DNA from: Flammeovirgaceae bacterium UBA5585
Lineage (GTDB): Bacteria; Bacteroidota; Bacteroidia; Cytophagales; Cyclobacteriaceae
Assembly (NCBI GenBank): GCA_002425185.1
Contig: DILT01000019.1
Coordinates: 62,304 to 126,303 of the forward strand
Direction of reading: 5' to 3'
Length of the DNA: 64,000 bases
The notes below the pieces were generated by a model. That model was not told the origin of the DNA and did no database searches. It saw only the letters and a list, made by a program, of their open reading frames with translations. Made by a program: the position numbers and the translations under genes. This document shows, piece after piece, positions 17,316 to 26,518 of this stretch (its first letter is position 1; every line of letters begins with the position of its first letter).

Positions 17316-18764
17316 ATGCAATACGTCAGGAAATCTCTATTGATTATAGGTTTGCTCATAAGTGGTAGTGCGTTTGGTCAAAACTCCATCGATTCTCTGT
17401 TGGTGTTGCCGGATTCGATCCGACCTTTCACCATTGAAACTTTTTATCATTTTGTTATGATGAATCATCCGGTGGCCAGGCAAGCGGACTTGCTCAGCGA
17501 TGTAGCACGGCAGGAACTACGGCTCGCTCGGGGAAATTTTGATCCTAAGCTTGAGGCACAATACCTCACAAAGAGCTACAACGGAACCACGTACTACAAC
17601 ATTTTCAATTCATCACTCAAAATACCAACGATCTTACCCTTCGACCCAGCCTTTGGGGTAGAGCAAAATTCCGGCACATTCCTAGACCCGGAGCACTACA
17701 TTTCAAATCAGTTTGACTACCGCCAGTTTTACGCAGGCATTTCACTACCATTGGGCAGAGGGCTGATTACGGACGAAAGGCGGGCGGCTCTTAAGCAGGC
17801 ACAACTGTTTGGCGATATGATGGAGGCTGAACAAGTTAAGATAATGAACAAACTTTTTCTGGAAGCCGCAAAGGATTATTGGAACTGGGCCTTTACTTTT
17901 TATAATTATAAGCTATTCGATAAAAATGTAGGCGTAGCGTTAGAAATATTCCGAAGAGTGAAGCTGAATCACCAGATGGGCGAAGCAGCACCCATTGACA
18001 CGGTGCAGGCGAAGATTACCTTGCAACAGAGAATTGTGGAACGGCAAGAGGCCTTACTTGAGTTTCAGAATACAGGCATCCTGCTTTCAAATTACTTGTG
18101 GGATAGCCTGAGCAACCCACTGGAGTTATCATTAAACTTTGCTCCCATATTGCAACGCGACTTAATCGGCATGACCGAACCAGAACGCGATGAACTTGTC
18201 AATTTAGCCAGAGCGAATCATCCTGAGCTTCAGAAAATCGAAGTCAAACTCAGGCAACTTGATGTTGATCGAAGGCTTGCAACAGAATTCCTCAAACCGC
18301 GCCTGGACGTTAACTACTATCTCATCAATCAGCCGTTTGACCCGGATTGGAATGCCAACCTTCAGTTCAATGACAACTATAAGTTTGGCCTGGACTTTTC
18401 GTTTCCGGTGTTCCTAAGAAAAGAGCGAGCTAAGCTGGCGCAAACCAAACTTAAAATCTCAAACACCCAGTTTGAACAATCGTTTGCCGAACGGCAAATC
18501 GTTAATCAGGTATTAGCTGCCTACAATGAGTTGACTAATAGCGAACGGATTATAGCACAACAATCAGATATGGTTGAAAACTATGATCTTTTGCTACAGG
18601 CCGAGCTTTTAAATCTTGAAAATGGGGAAAGTGATCTGTTCAGAATCAATATTCAGATTGAGAAGCTTATTCAGTCGCAATCAAAATTGATTAAACTGTT
18701 GGGTGACTATGAAAAGCAAAAAGCCTTTTTGTATTGGGCAGCAGGTACCAGGCGACTACGTTAA
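17316..18764 (+). CDS. TolC-family outer-membrane efflux/secretion channel
   Basis: 482 residues from the ATG at 17316. That start is preceded by GAGGAG at 17308-17313 and gives a normal signal peptide (MQYVRKSLLIIGLLISGSAF); the open frame goes further back but overlaps hlyD. Two OEP repeats are visible: VARQADLLSDVARQELRLAR near the N-terminus and HPELQKIEVKLRQLDVDRR in the second half, each followed by barrel-strand segments and long helices. It completes the ABC-HlyD-TolC type I exporter. No obvious RTX-type substrate is encoded in the window. Confidence 0.88.
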   Translation: MQYVRKSLLIIGLLISGSAFGQNSIDSLLVLPDSIRPFTIETFYHFVMMNHPVARQADLLSDVARQELRLARGNFDPKLEAQYLTKSYNGTTYYNIFNSSLKIPTILPFDPAFGVEQNSGTFLDPEHYISNQFDYRQFYAGISLPLGRGLITDERRAALKQAQLFGDMMEAEQVKIMNKLFLEAAKDYWNWAFTFYNYKLFDKNVGVALEIFRRVKLNHQMGEAAPIDTVQAKITLQQRIVERQEALLEFQNTGILLSNYLWDSLSNPLELSLNFAPILQRDLIGMTEPERDELVNLARANHPELQKIEVKLRQLDVDRRLATEFLKPRLDVNYYLINQPFDPDWNANLQFNDNYKFGLDFSFPVFLRKERAKLAQTKLKISNTQFEQSFAERQIVNQVLAAYNELTNSERIIAQQSDMVENYDLLLQAELLNLENGESDLFRINIQIEKLIQSQSKLIKLLGDYEKQKAFLYWAAGTRRLR

Positions 18765-18767
18765 AAC

Positions 18768-20126
18768 ATGAACAAACCAATGCTGATAAAGAATGCCATT
18801 CTTGTAAATGAGGGGCAATTATATGGAGCCGATGTATTGGTTCGCGATGGATTAATCTGCGAAATCGGCAAAATTACTCATCCGGCCAATTGCCACGTAA
18901 TCGAAGCCACTGGTAAGTATTTGCTGCCTGGCGTTATTGACGCACAAGTTCATTTCAGAGAGCCTGGCCTTACGCACAAGGGGGATATAGCTAGCGAAAG
19001 TAGGGCGGCAGTGGCCGGGGGCGTTACATCGTTCATTGATATGCCCAATACAGTGCCTAACGTTTTAACACCTTCCATTTTATACGATAAGTACAGGATT
19101 GCATCAGAAAATTCGTGGGCTAACTACGGATTTTTTATGGGTGTAAATGCCGACAATGTTGATGAAATCATAAGCATGGATACTTCGCAGTTTCTGGCAG
19201 TTTCTGATGATGGGCTTTACTTCACCAAAAAAGGAAACCTGCTGGCAGATAATCCAGATATCCTGAACAAACTCTTTGCAAGCTGTAAAACCATTATTGC
19301 CATCCACTCGGAAAAGGAGAAGATTATTGAAGAGAATGAAAACTACTACTGGTCAATTTATGGCGAGGATGTACCCATAGCACTTCACCCTCTCATCAGG
19401 AGCGAGAAAGCCTGTGTGGAGGCAACACGGCAGGCAATTGATTTAGCACGAAAGCATAACGCCAGGTTGCATGTTTTGCATCTGTCCACAGAAGCGGAGA
19501 CTCATTTATTCCAAAATAACATTCCATTGGCTCAAAAAAAGATAACCTCGGAAGTATCGATTCATCATCTATGGTTTTCAAGTAACGACTACGCGCGTCT
19601 TGGGGTGCGCATAAAATGGAACCCTGCTATTAAATCCCAACACGACAGGAAGGGTCTTTTCAACGCTTTGCTGAACGACCGCATTGATATTATAACCACT
19701 GACCACGCACCACACACGCTGGAAGAAAAGCAAAAGCCTTATTTTCAATCTATGTCCGGTGCGCCAATGGTGCAGCACTCGCTGTGCGTTATGCTCGAAT
19801 TTTATAGACAAGGTCTTATCTCGCTGGAAAAAATTGTGGAGAAAATGTGCCATAACCCTGCCGTACTTTACCAGATCAACAAACGAGGATTTATCCGCGA
19901 AGGCTATTGGGCTGACTTAACCCTCGTAGATTTGAATTCACCGTGGACAGTTGCCCGCGAGAATATTCTCTACAAATGCGGCTGGTCGCCATTGGAAGGA
20001 ACAACTTTTCAAGGGAAGGCAACACATACTTTTGTAAACGGAAATTTGGTTTATGAGAACGAGCGCTTCAACGCCTTCATTGCCGGGAAAGCCCTGTGCA
20101 TGGCCGATACAGATGAACGTCAATAA
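18768..20126 (+). CDS. pyrC: dihydroorotase (amidohydrolase)
   Basis: A 452-residue protein of the metallo-dependent amidohydrolase family that converts carbamoyl-aspartate to dihydroorotate in pyrimidine synthesis. Visible motifs are GVIDAQVHFREPGLTHKGD, IAIHSEKEK, LHVLHLSTEAET and ITTDHAPHTLEEK. The first His of the usual HxH metal motif is Gln (QVH), which I recall as common in Bacteroidota homologues. The gene starts four bases after the TolC stop, an unusual place for a pyrimidine gene. It may be a second, inducible copy; a second copy cannot be checked here. Confidence 0.88.
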   Translation: MNKPMLIKNAILVNEGQLYGADVLVRDGLICEIGKITHPANCHVIEATGKYLLPGVIDAQVHFREPGLTHKGDIASESRAAVAGGVTSFIDMPNTVPNVLTPSILYDKYRIASENSWANYGFFMGVNADNVDEIISMDTSQFLAVSDDGLYFTKKGNLLADNPDILNKLFASCKTIIAIHSEKEKIIEENENYYWSIYGEDVPIALHPLIRSEKACVEATRQAIDLARKHNARLHVLHLSTEAETHLFQNNIPLAQKKITSEVSIHHLWFSSNDYARLGVRIKWNPAIKSQHDRKGLFNALLNDRIDIITTDHAPHTLEEKQKPYFQSMSGAPMVQHSLCVMLEFYRQGLISLEKIVEKMCHNPAVLYQINKRGFIREGYWADLTLVDLNSPWTVARENILYKCGWSPLEGTTFQGKATHTFVNGNLVYENERFNAFIAGKALCMADTDERQ

Positions 20127-20139
20127 TTTTTAAACAACC

Positions 20140-20700
20140 ATGTTTCGAACAATTCTTCTATCAATACTGATGTTTACCACTTCGCTGTTGTTTGCCCAGG
20201 TAAAGTGGGAACGCGAATACCGTATTCACCCCAGAAGTGTTCCTGAAAAGGCCACCCGCTTTATTGACTCAGCAAATTTAGAGAGTCGTGTAAAATGGTA
20301 TGCCGAGGAAAGCCATGATGGAAAAACCTATGAAGCCAAATTTAAATTCAGAAACCGGAAACACAGTGTTGAGTTCAGCGAATCCGGGCATGTCCTGGAC
20401 ATTGAAGTTGAACTGAAGCTTAGTGAGCTTCCAGAGTCATGGGCCATATCTTTTGATAAGGCCCTGTCCGGGCATTTTACAAGAATCAGGATAGTTAAAA
20501 TTCAAATTCAATATACAGACTCACTCATGGAGTATCTGAGAAACGGAAGTGGCTCAACGTCCAAAGCTAATTATGAGGTTGTGGTGCGCGGGTATAAGGG
20601 CCGGGATTTCAGGTTCTATGAAGCAACCGTTGATTCCGCAGGTGCTTTAATTTCTCTGAAGGAAATCGTAACACGAAACACGGATAATCTTGAATTTTAG
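20140..20700 (+). CDS. secreted PepSY-like protein
   Basis: A 186-residue protein with a signal peptide (MFRTILLSILMFTTSLLFAQ). The body has two similar alpha-beta units of the PepSY-like kind (ESRVKWYAEESHDGKTYEAK; a second ending FRFYEATVDSAGALISLKE). Such proteins are periplasmic and of unclear role. It follows pyrC by 13 bases, and its end overlaps the next gene. Confidence 0.6.
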   Translation: MFRTILLSILMFTTSLLFAQVKWEREYRIHPRSVPEKATRFIDSANLESRVKWYAEESHDGKTYEAKFKFRNRKHSVEFSESGHVLDIEVELKLSELPESWAISFDKALSGHFTRIRIVKIQIQYTDSLMEYLRNGSGSTSKANYEVVVRGYKGRDFRFYEATVDSAGALISLKEIVTRNTDNLEF

Positions 20701-21379
20701 AAAACTACTTTTCATTGGCATTGCCTCCATATTCTTTATTGACAAGCTCAGCGCACAATCGTTGTATTCGGTGGGCTCATTGCCGGTTGTCAACATCAAT
20801 ACAGCCGTTGGAAAAAAGTGGGATCTAAACATGCGAATGGAGTCAAGGCAAATCTATAAGACAGAGATATTTGGCGAAGCATCTGTTAATGATTTCCGGT
20901 ATGAACTCAACGACTATGCCGCGATACTAACGTATCGGTCCAGCCCGGTAACACGGGTAGGCGCAGGATATTTAATCCGCATCAGAAACAACGAAGTATT
21001 CCACCGGGCCATCCAGCAATTCACTATTGTTGATCAGCTAGGAATTATCAGGCTCGCCCACCGGATTTCTACAGACCAAACATTTTCATCCAACCGGCCT
21101 GCTGAGTACAGGCTCAGGTACCGCATTTCGCTGGAGATTCCTCTTAATGGTCAAACCATTGATAATAGAGAACTCTATATTCGGTTTAATAATGAGTACC
21201 TCGGCAGCGTGGAAGAAAATGCTTTTGATCTGGAAGTGCGGGTTGTCCCACTGCTTGGGATCAATTTAACAAGTAACAATAAACTAGAGACCGGGCTGGA
21301 CTACAGAACCCGGTCGTTCATTGGTGACACGGCCATCCACAATTTTTGGTTTACTGTAAATTGGTTTATCAGGATATAG
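20690..21379 (+). CDS. DUF2490-like outer-membrane protein
   Basis: 229 residues from a TTG start overlapping the previous stop. A signal peptide (LLFIGIASIFFIDKLSAQ) precedes a beta-strand-rich body with WDLNMRMESRQIY, RVGAGYLIR, HRISTDQTF, YRLRYRISLEIPL and a terminal aromatic strand (NFWFTVNWFIRI), the pattern of DUF2490 barrels. Function unknown. Co-translation with the PepSY-like gene is likely from the overlap. Confidence 0.65.
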   Translation: MNFRKLLFIGIASIFFIDKLSAQSLYSVGSLPVVNINTAVGKKWDLNMRMESRQIYKTEIFGEASVNDFRYELNDYAAILTYRSSPVTRVGAGYLIRIRNNEVFHRAIQQFTIVDQLGIIRLAHRISTDQTFSSNRPAEYRLRYRISLEIPLNGQTIDNRELYIRFNNEYLGSVEENAFDLEVRVVPLLGINLTSNNKLETGLDYRTRSFIGDTAIHNFWFTVNWFIRI

Positions 21380-21429
21380 TGCGATTTTCGGGATTTGGGC
21401 TAGAGGCCTTTTTAAACCGCAAATTGCGA

Positions 21430-21725
21430 TGCGATTCACTTTAATCAGGCAAAGTTCAAACTCACTTTTTGCACCTCTCTCCCAGCAGTCAAGGTTGTGG
21501 ATAGTTGTTTCTGAAATCTCTTGCAATGCCTCATGCGTCAAAAATGCCTGGTGGCTTGTGATGAGCACGTTCTTAAACGTCATGAGCCGCGCGATCACAT
21601 TCATCCTGCAAAACACTCTCAGAGTGATCTTCAAAAAAAGTCCCCTCTTCCGATCCATCAAGCACTATGCAGGCAATATCCTCTACTTTATCGTAGCTAG
21701 GCACTCCTTTCACAAATTTCATAGG
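21430..21725 (-). pseudogene. relic of a D-lactate dehydrogenase gene
   Basis: Two minus-strand frames together encode the C-terminal part of a 2-hydroxyacid (D-lactate) dehydrogenase. EEGTFFEDHSESVLQDE lies in one frame. After a shift near 21598, VIARLMTFKNVLITSHQAF and LTHEALQEISETTIHNL follow in the other. The residues ITSHQAF include the expected catalytic His. The N-terminal two thirds are gone and no start is available. It sits downstream of universal-stress relics on the same strand, an association seen in Bacteroidota stress gene groups. Confidence 0.7.
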
Positions 21726-21819
21726 GCTTTGCATTGCCTTATCCATTTCCTCCTTTTTATAGACCAGGTATCGCTGATTACTCCAGCTCCTTGGATTCAG
21801 TAAGGTCAATCACATATGC

Positions 21820-21917
21820 AAAAGAGTTTACAGTTTGTCTGCCGGGTAACCTGAAGGACAAATCGGACACCGGATTTTGAGGCCACTGATAAGTCTGTAG
21901 TTACAAGCATTTTCTTC
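21820..21917 (-). pseudogene. N-terminal fragment of a universal stress protein gene
   Basis: From an ATG at 21917 the minus strand reads MKKMLVTTDLSVASKSGVRF and stops after about 35 codons. This is the classic UspA beginning (MKKILVTTDLSxxSKSGxRFA). The remainder of the domain is not found downstream, where the lactate dehydrogenase relic begins. It is evidence of deletion in this interval. Confidence 0.6.
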
Positions 21918-21937
21918 ATTGTTAACATTTTCATGAA

Positions 21938-22654
21938 TTAAAAAAGACCCGGTCGCAGATCAGGATTTCTTTCAATCCTACTGTTTTTCTTAATTGTAAG
22001 CATTGGCAACTTTGTAGTATAGGCCAGTTCTTCGGTTTTGCCCCTGACAAATAGTTTATCGAACAGACTGCGCTCTTGCGGAAACATTACAAACATCTGA
22101 GGCTTGGTTCTTCGCAGGTAAGCATTCAGATGCTCAAGGATGGTTAAATCAGGCTTCTCTATTTCTATCACTGCCTTGATATTCTTATACCCGGCCCTTT
22201 TTATTGCTGTTATCAGCTTCGCTTTACTTTCTTGTTCGTTCTCTCCGGTTAGCAGATGCAACGCTTCTACTTTGGCTTTTACAGTCTTGGCAATTACGGT
22301 TAATTGTTTAAGCTCATCGAGTGTATTTTCTAAGTCGGAAGCATAAACGATGGTGCGAATCTTTTTGAAACAGTATTTTGGCGGAATTGCCAGAACGGGC
22401 TTGGGTGAGTTGTTAATTAAATGAGTAGTCGTGCTGCCCAAGAATTTCATACCAGTCGCTCCATGTGTACCTATGATAATTAACCCTGCCTTAAGCTTCT
22501 TTGCATTTAATAAAATCTCCTCCGCAGCAAAAATGTTATGGGATGCCATGATTTGTATTTTCGTCTTACTTCTTTTTAGCTGCAATTGTTTATATGTACG
22601 GTCTACTGCATGGTCAAGTCTGTTTAATTGGACACGCTCAATGCTCTCCTTCAT
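21938..22654 (-). CDS. universal stress protein (UspA) pair, N-terminally truncated
   Basis: 238 residues. The first half retains the C-terminal part of a USP domain with the ATP-binding signature GTHGATGMKFLGSTTTHLI; the second half is a further diverged USP domain (KIRTIVYASDLENTLDELKQ). The expected first strand and DxS motif are missing. The frame remains open upstream to about 22727 (HSVTLPPFNPALNPHGFGE) without a start codon, so the true 5' end has been lost. Probably a decayed or shortened stress gene. Confidence 0.7.
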   Translation of the reverse strand: MKESIERVQLNRLDHAVDRTYKQLQLKRSKTKIQIMASHNIFAAEEILLNAKKLKAGLIIIGTHGATGMKFLGSTTTHLINNSPKPVLAIPPKYCFKKIRTIVYASDLENTLDELKQLTVIAKTVKAKVEALHLLTGENEQESKAKLITAIKRAGYKNIKAVIEIEKPDLTILEHLNAYLRRTKPQMFVMFPQERSLFDKLFVRGKTEELAYTTKLPMLTIKKNSRIERNPDLRPGLF

Positions 22655-22809
22655 TTCTCCAAATCCGTGCGGGTTGAGAGCCGGATTGAATGGCGGTAAC
22701 GTTACGCTATGAAGTCGAATACATTAATATATTTTATGTGTTGTATACAAAAGTTAAATAAAAACAAATGATTGTCTATACCGACCTTTGGAGCAAATAA
22801 AACGGAGAT

Positions 22810-24246
22810 ATGACGCGAGTAACAGTGGCTTATGGCGATGGCATCGGGCCGGAAATAATGGAGGCTACACTACAAATTTTAAAAGCTGCTGGCGCCAAAA
22901 TTGAAATCGACAAAATAGATGTAGGAGAAAAGGTGTACCTGGCAGGCAACACATCAGGTATTGCACCGGAGTCATGGGACATAATCCGTAGGAATAAAGT
23001 GTTTCTCAAAGCTCCTATTACAACTCCCCAAGGTGGTGGTTATAAAAGCCTTAACGTTACCACAAGAAAATTTCTCGGACTTTATGCAAATGTGCGCCCC
23101 TGCAAAAGCCTGTTCCCCTTTGTTAGCACAAAGCATCCAAAAATGGATGTTGTAGTCGTGCGAGAAAACGAGGAAGATTTATATGCAGGCATTGAACATC
23201 AGCAGACGGACGAAGTGATTCAATGTTTAAAGTTAATCAGCAGGCCGGGCTGTGAAAAAATTGTCAGATACGCATTTGAATACGCCCGACAACAGGGACG
23301 TAAAAAAGTAACCTGCTTCACAAAAGATAATATTATGAAGCAGACCGATGGTTTGTTTCACAGAGTTTTTGATGAGATATCGAAAGAGTATCCGGACATA
23401 GAAAATGAACATTGGATTGTTGACATAGGTGCTGCCAAACTTGCCGATACGCCAGAAGCCTTTGATGTGGTGGTGATGCCTAACCTTTACGGAGATGTGC
23501 TCTCGGATGTGGCGGCACAAATTGCAGGGTCGGTAGGCCTTGCGGGTTCGGCTAATATAGGCGAAGAGTGCGCCATGTTTGAGGCTATTCATGGTTCTGC
23601 TCCGCGCAGAGCAGGTCAAAACTTAGCCAATCCATCCGGTCTGTTGCAGGGAGCCATTATGATGCTCAACCATATAGGACAGGCTGATGTGGCGGAGAAA
23701 GTTCAGAATGCCTGGCTTAAGACTATTGAAGATGGCATTCATACATACGACATATACAAGGAAGGTGTTAGCACGGATAAAGTCGGCACAAAAGAATTCG
23801 CTCAGACAGTAATCAAAAATCTTGGTAAAAAACCAGCTTCTCTTCAGCCAGTAGAGTATGCGAAAAATACAAGTCTGGTACTTCCAAAATACAAGCGGGC
23901 AAAACCGGCAATAAAGGTGCTTGAAGGAGTTGACGTGTTTGTTCACTGGGCAGGAACCAAACCTAGCGAATTGGCAGAGCGGATAAAGAAAGTCGAAACC
24001 AATGACATCAGGCTTTCTATGATTACCAATCGGGGCATAAAAGTTTGGCCAGATGGTTTTAGCGAAACATTCTGTACCGATCACTGGCGATGCAGGTTCA
24101 AAGCTGGACCTGATACAAAAATGACCAAACTGGCGATTATCCAATTACTTACTGTCGCTGACAAACTTGGTATTGACACAATCAAAACTGAAAATCTCTA
24201 CTCGTTTAATGGCCAACAAGGTTATTCGATGGGGCAAGGTCAATAA
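22810..24246 (+). CDS. icd: NADP-type isocitrate dehydrogenase
   Basis: A 478-residue protein of the isocitrate/isopropylmalate dehydrogenase family. Motifs are YGDGIGPEIMEATL, the substrate loop TTPQGGGYKSLNV, VRENEEDLYAGIEH, FTKDNIMKQTDGLF, MPNLYGDVLSDVAAQIAGSVG and EAIHGSAPRRAG. The C-terminal extension of about 140 residues matches the longer Thermus-type enzyme rather than the 416-residue E. coli form. It oxidises isocitrate to 2-oxoglutarate and CO2. It begins a same-strand series that runs through sbtA, bioA and ilvD. Confidence 0.9.
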   Translation: MTRVTVAYGDGIGPEIMEATLQILKAAGAKIEIDKIDVGEKVYLAGNTSGIAPESWDIIRRNKVFLKAPITTPQGGGYKSLNVTTRKFLGLYANVRPCKSLFPFVSTKHPKMDVVVVRENEEDLYAGIEHQQTDEVIQCLKLISRPGCEKIVRYAFEYARQQGRKKVTCFTKDNIMKQTDGLFHRVFDEISKEYPDIENEHWIVDIGAAKLADTPEAFDVVVMPNLYGDVLSDVAAQIAGSVGLAGSANIGEECAMFEAIHGSAPRRAGQNLANPSGLLQGAIMMLNHIGQADVAEKVQNAWLKTIEDGIHTYDIYKEGVSTDKVGTKEFAQTVIKNLGKKPASLQPVEYAKNTSLVLPKYKRAKPAIKVLEGVDVFVHWAGTKPSELAERIKKVETNDIRLSMITNRGIKVWPDGFSETFCTDHWRCRFKAGPDTKMTKLAIIQLLTVADKLGIDTIKTENLYSFNGQQGYSMGQGQ

Positions 24247-24264
24247 TGTAACGCTTTACAAAGA

Positions 24265-24447
24265 ATGCAAACTATGACTGTATCCCTTTTCTCCGGAATG
24301 GTAGTAATGCTTGGACTGTTCATTTACTCTTTTGTGACAAAGGATGTACTGACTAATCAACTCTGCCTGGCGCTTTCTGTTTTTGCAGGGGCAAATAACT
24401 TTAGAATAATATCCAAAAATAACCCGACTAATGGCAATGAGTTTTAA
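24265..24447 (+). CDS. small single-pass membrane protein
   Basis: A 60-residue protein with a hydrophobic helix (SLFSGMVVMLGLFIYSFV) and a weaker second one. Family unknown. It lies 18 bases after icd, and its end overlaps the next gene by 17 bases. Confidence 0.45.
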   Translation: MQTMTVSLFSGMVVMLGLFIYSFVTKDVLTNQLCLALSVFAGANNFRIISKNNPTNGNEF

Positions 24448-24745
24448 GATTTCATTAGCAGATGATCGGTTTTCTCAGGATGAAACCAAAGAGATACTGC
24501 TGCACCTAATTTATGCTAACATTCAATTCCACCAGCTGAAGAATTTTAGTTCGGAAGAGCGATTTGGGGAAAGTCACATGGAATCAATTGAATGTATCGA
24601 ACAATTACGTTTGTTCAGTAAGCAAATCCTCAAAACGATCGAAACGGCCTCAGGCAAAAGTGAATTAGCCATCGATTTGAGATTAGTGGTCGAAATAAAA
24701 GCAAAACAAAAATATGAAACTCTTGCAACAAGGAGGGCCGGGTAA
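24431..24745 (+). CDS. small helical protein of unknown function
   Basis: A 104-residue protein, mostly helical (QDETKEILLHLIYANIQFHQ; ECIEQLRLFSKQILKTIE). No family recognised. It overlaps both neighbours (17 and 32 bases), which argues that it is a translated member of the sbtA operon. Confidence 0.5.
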   Translation: MAMSFKISLADDRFSQDETKEILLHLIYANIQFHQLKNFSSEERFGESHMESIECIEQLRLFSKQILKTIETASGKSELAIDLRLVVEIKAKQKYETLATRRAG

Positions 24746-25271
24746 AATAAACCGGCTGTTTTTCATTTGCCCTTTTTCTCAACTTGAGGTTTTTTTACAG
24801 AATCACTATGGAGACAGGCCTTTTTTCGCTACTTCGATTGCCACCCGGTCGCAATTTAATGATAGTGCCTATGCGAACTCCATAATCGAATTAATCATCA
24901 ACGAGGGCATTACCGAAATAGGAATTGTTGTTGATACCAATTGCCGCTTTATAAATAGCGTATTGCAAAAGCGAAGCAGTAAACATTTTAAGTCAACCTA
25001 TCAAATGCAGGAAATTCTTGATCTTCATATAACTGAAATTGTTAGACAAAAAACGTTCACTGAAAGAAAGCAACTCTTTGCAAAGTTGGTGATCCACCAG
25101 CAGGTGGAAGAAATGTGCAAGGTTAACCTGTTTAAGCTCATGATGATGTCTCGTCAAATAGCCGTTAAGGGTATTATATCGACTAAGGCCGCGAATGAAC
25201 TGGAGGAAGTTTCAATAAAACATTTTCGACCCCACGATGGATTATCAATTACTGATTTCAAACTTAACTAA
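24714..25271 (+). CDS. beta-carbonic-anhydrase-like protein, degenerate
   Basis: A 185-residue protein. The central part ELIINEGITEIGIVVDTNCRF is similar to the strand-loop of beta-carbonic anhydrases where His and Cys bind zinc; only the Cys is present. LFKLMMMSRQIAVKGIIST resembles the following strand. The first metal motif (CxDxR) is not seen; FICPFSQLE occupies a comparable early place. It overlaps sbtA by 35 bases, and SbtA transporters act with carbonic anhydrases in other bacteria. The assignment is tentative: it may be an inactive or regulatory relative. Confidence 0.45.
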   Translation: MKLLQQGGPGKINRLFFICPFSQLEVFLQNHYGDRPFFATSIATRSQFNDSAYANSIIELIINEGITEIGIVVDTNCRFINSVLQKRSSKHFKSTYQMQEILDLHITEIVRQKTFTERKQLFAKLVIHQQVEEMCKVNLFKLMMMSRQIAVKGIISTKAANELEEVSIKHFRPHDGLSITDFKLN

Positions 25272-26208
25272 TCCTGTACTCCTTTTTTTTGCATTAGGAA
25301 TTATTGCATCGGTAATAAAAAGTGATCTTGAAATTCCGGCAAGCTCGGTAAAATTTATCTCGCTTTACCTTTTGTTTTCCATTGGATTTAAGGGAGGGCA
25401 AGAGTTGCAGCACAGTGAGATGGGATACCAGATATTTTATGCAGTATTCTTGGCAATCTTCATCTCTGCACTTATTCCACTGTATACATTTTTTATCCTG
25501 AAAAGAAAATTAACGACAAGCAGTGCCGGAGCGGTGGCTGCATCCTATGGGTCAGTAAGTGCAGTAACTTTTGTTGCTGCGGCATCCTTTCTGGAAATGC
25601 AGTCTATACACTTTGGAGGCCACATGATTGCCATCATGGCGCTCATGGAATTTCCTGCAATAATTGTCGCAGTGATATTAATGAAGAAGTTCAACGGACA
25701 TTCGGGGGAAACTATTGAACCTGTTAGCTTGTGGACCTCTTTCCGTCATTCGATTTCGAATAGCAGTGTTTTAATGATCATGGGCAGCCTGATCATCGGC
25801 ATCATTGCAGATACCAAACAGGCTGAAGGGATTAAACCATTCACCACTGATATTTTCAAAGGTTTCCTTGCGATATTCTTATTGGAAATGGGTATGGTAG
25901 TGGCGCGGAGATTCAAGGCTTTCTTGGAACACGGTGTTTTTCTTTTGGCGTTTGCAACGATCATTCCGCTGTTTAATGGTTGCCTCGTTGCTTTTATAAG
26001 TGGATACTTCATAGAGCCGGTTGGAGACCGGTTTGTATTCTCAGTGCTTGCAGCCAGCGCTTCTTACATAGCAGTGCCGGCTGCCATGCGTTTTGCTGCG
26101 CCAAAGGCCGATCCGGGCTTATATGTACCCATGGCACTAGGCGTTACGTTTCCTTTCAATATCACGATTGGACTTCCTATATATTATGCTATTTCTTTAA
26201 ATGGTTAA
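25237..26208 (+). CDS. sbtA: SbtA-like sodium-dependent bicarbonate transporter
   Basis: A 323-residue membrane protein with about ten hydrophobic segments. The N-terminus (LTNPVLLFFALGIIASVIKSD) and the repeat-like GAVAASYGSVSAVTFVAAASF and VLAASASYIAVPAAMRFAAP match the SbtA family, whose two inverted repeats carry such AxYGSVSAVTF and ASYIAxPAAMR motifs. SbtA imports bicarbonate with sodium. It overlaps the carbonic-anhydrase-like gene and is followed by a PII/CutA-like gene, as SbtA is by SbtB in cyanobacteria. Confidence 0.88.
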   Translation: MDYQLLISNLTNPVLLFFALGIIASVIKSDLEIPASSVKFISLYLLFSIGFKGGQELQHSEMGYQIFYAVFLAIFISALIPLYTFFILKRKLTTSSAGAVAASYGSVSAVTFVAAASFLEMQSIHFGGHMIAIMALMEFPAIIVAVILMKKFNGHSGETIEPVSLWTSFRHSISNSSVLMIMGSLIIGIIADTKQAEGIKPFTTDIFKGFLAIFLLEMGMVVARRFKAFLEHGVFLLAFATIIPLFNGCLVAFISGYFIEPVGDRFVFSVLAASASYIAVPAAMRFAAPKADPGLYVPMALGVTFPFNITIGLPIYYAISLNG

Positions 26209-26222
26209 TAAGTGAAGAAGTT

Positions 26223-26495
26223 ATGATAGCGATACATATTTTGGTAAAGAATACAACTGAGGCCCGGGTAATAGCCGAAGAGTTGTTTCAAAGAAAACTC
26301 ACTACGAAAGGTATAGTCATCGAAAATGCAATGCTCCTTGAGCAAGACCTGGCTACGGAGTTGTATGGTGTTATGTTGATTACCCTGACAAAAGCAAATC
26401 ATTATAATGAGGTCTTGGCGATCCTTCAACAACTATTTCCAAAAGAAATACCCAACATGTATGCATTGCCCATCATCAATACAAATATCCAATAA
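26223..26495 (+). CDS. CutA/PII-like small protein, possible SbtB-type partner
   Basis: 90 residues from ATG 26223. The pattern is ferredoxin-like (MIAIHILVKNTTEARVIAEE ... YGVMLITLTKANHYNEVLAI ... MYALPIINTNIQ), as in CutA and PII proteins. Its position 15 bases after sbtA mirrors sbtA-sbtB pairs, where the PII-like partner controls transport. It lacks a recognisable PII T-loop, so CutA-like is the safer description. Confidence 0.6.
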   Translation: MIAIHILVKNTTEARVIAEELFQRKLTTKGIVIENAMLLEQDLATELYGVMLITLTKANHYNEVLAILQQLFPKEIPNMYALPIINTNIQ

Positions 26496-26518
26496 CAAAT
26501 AAAATTTGGAAGCACAAG

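Noticed and set aside
22655..22809. Riboswitch upstream of icd
   Set aside because: No conserved riboswitch core was visible; the spacer is AT-rich and partly the lost 5' end of the truncated universal stress gene.
23233..24144. Two long minus-strand frames opposite icd
   Set aside because: They are antisense shadows of a well-conserved enzyme gene.
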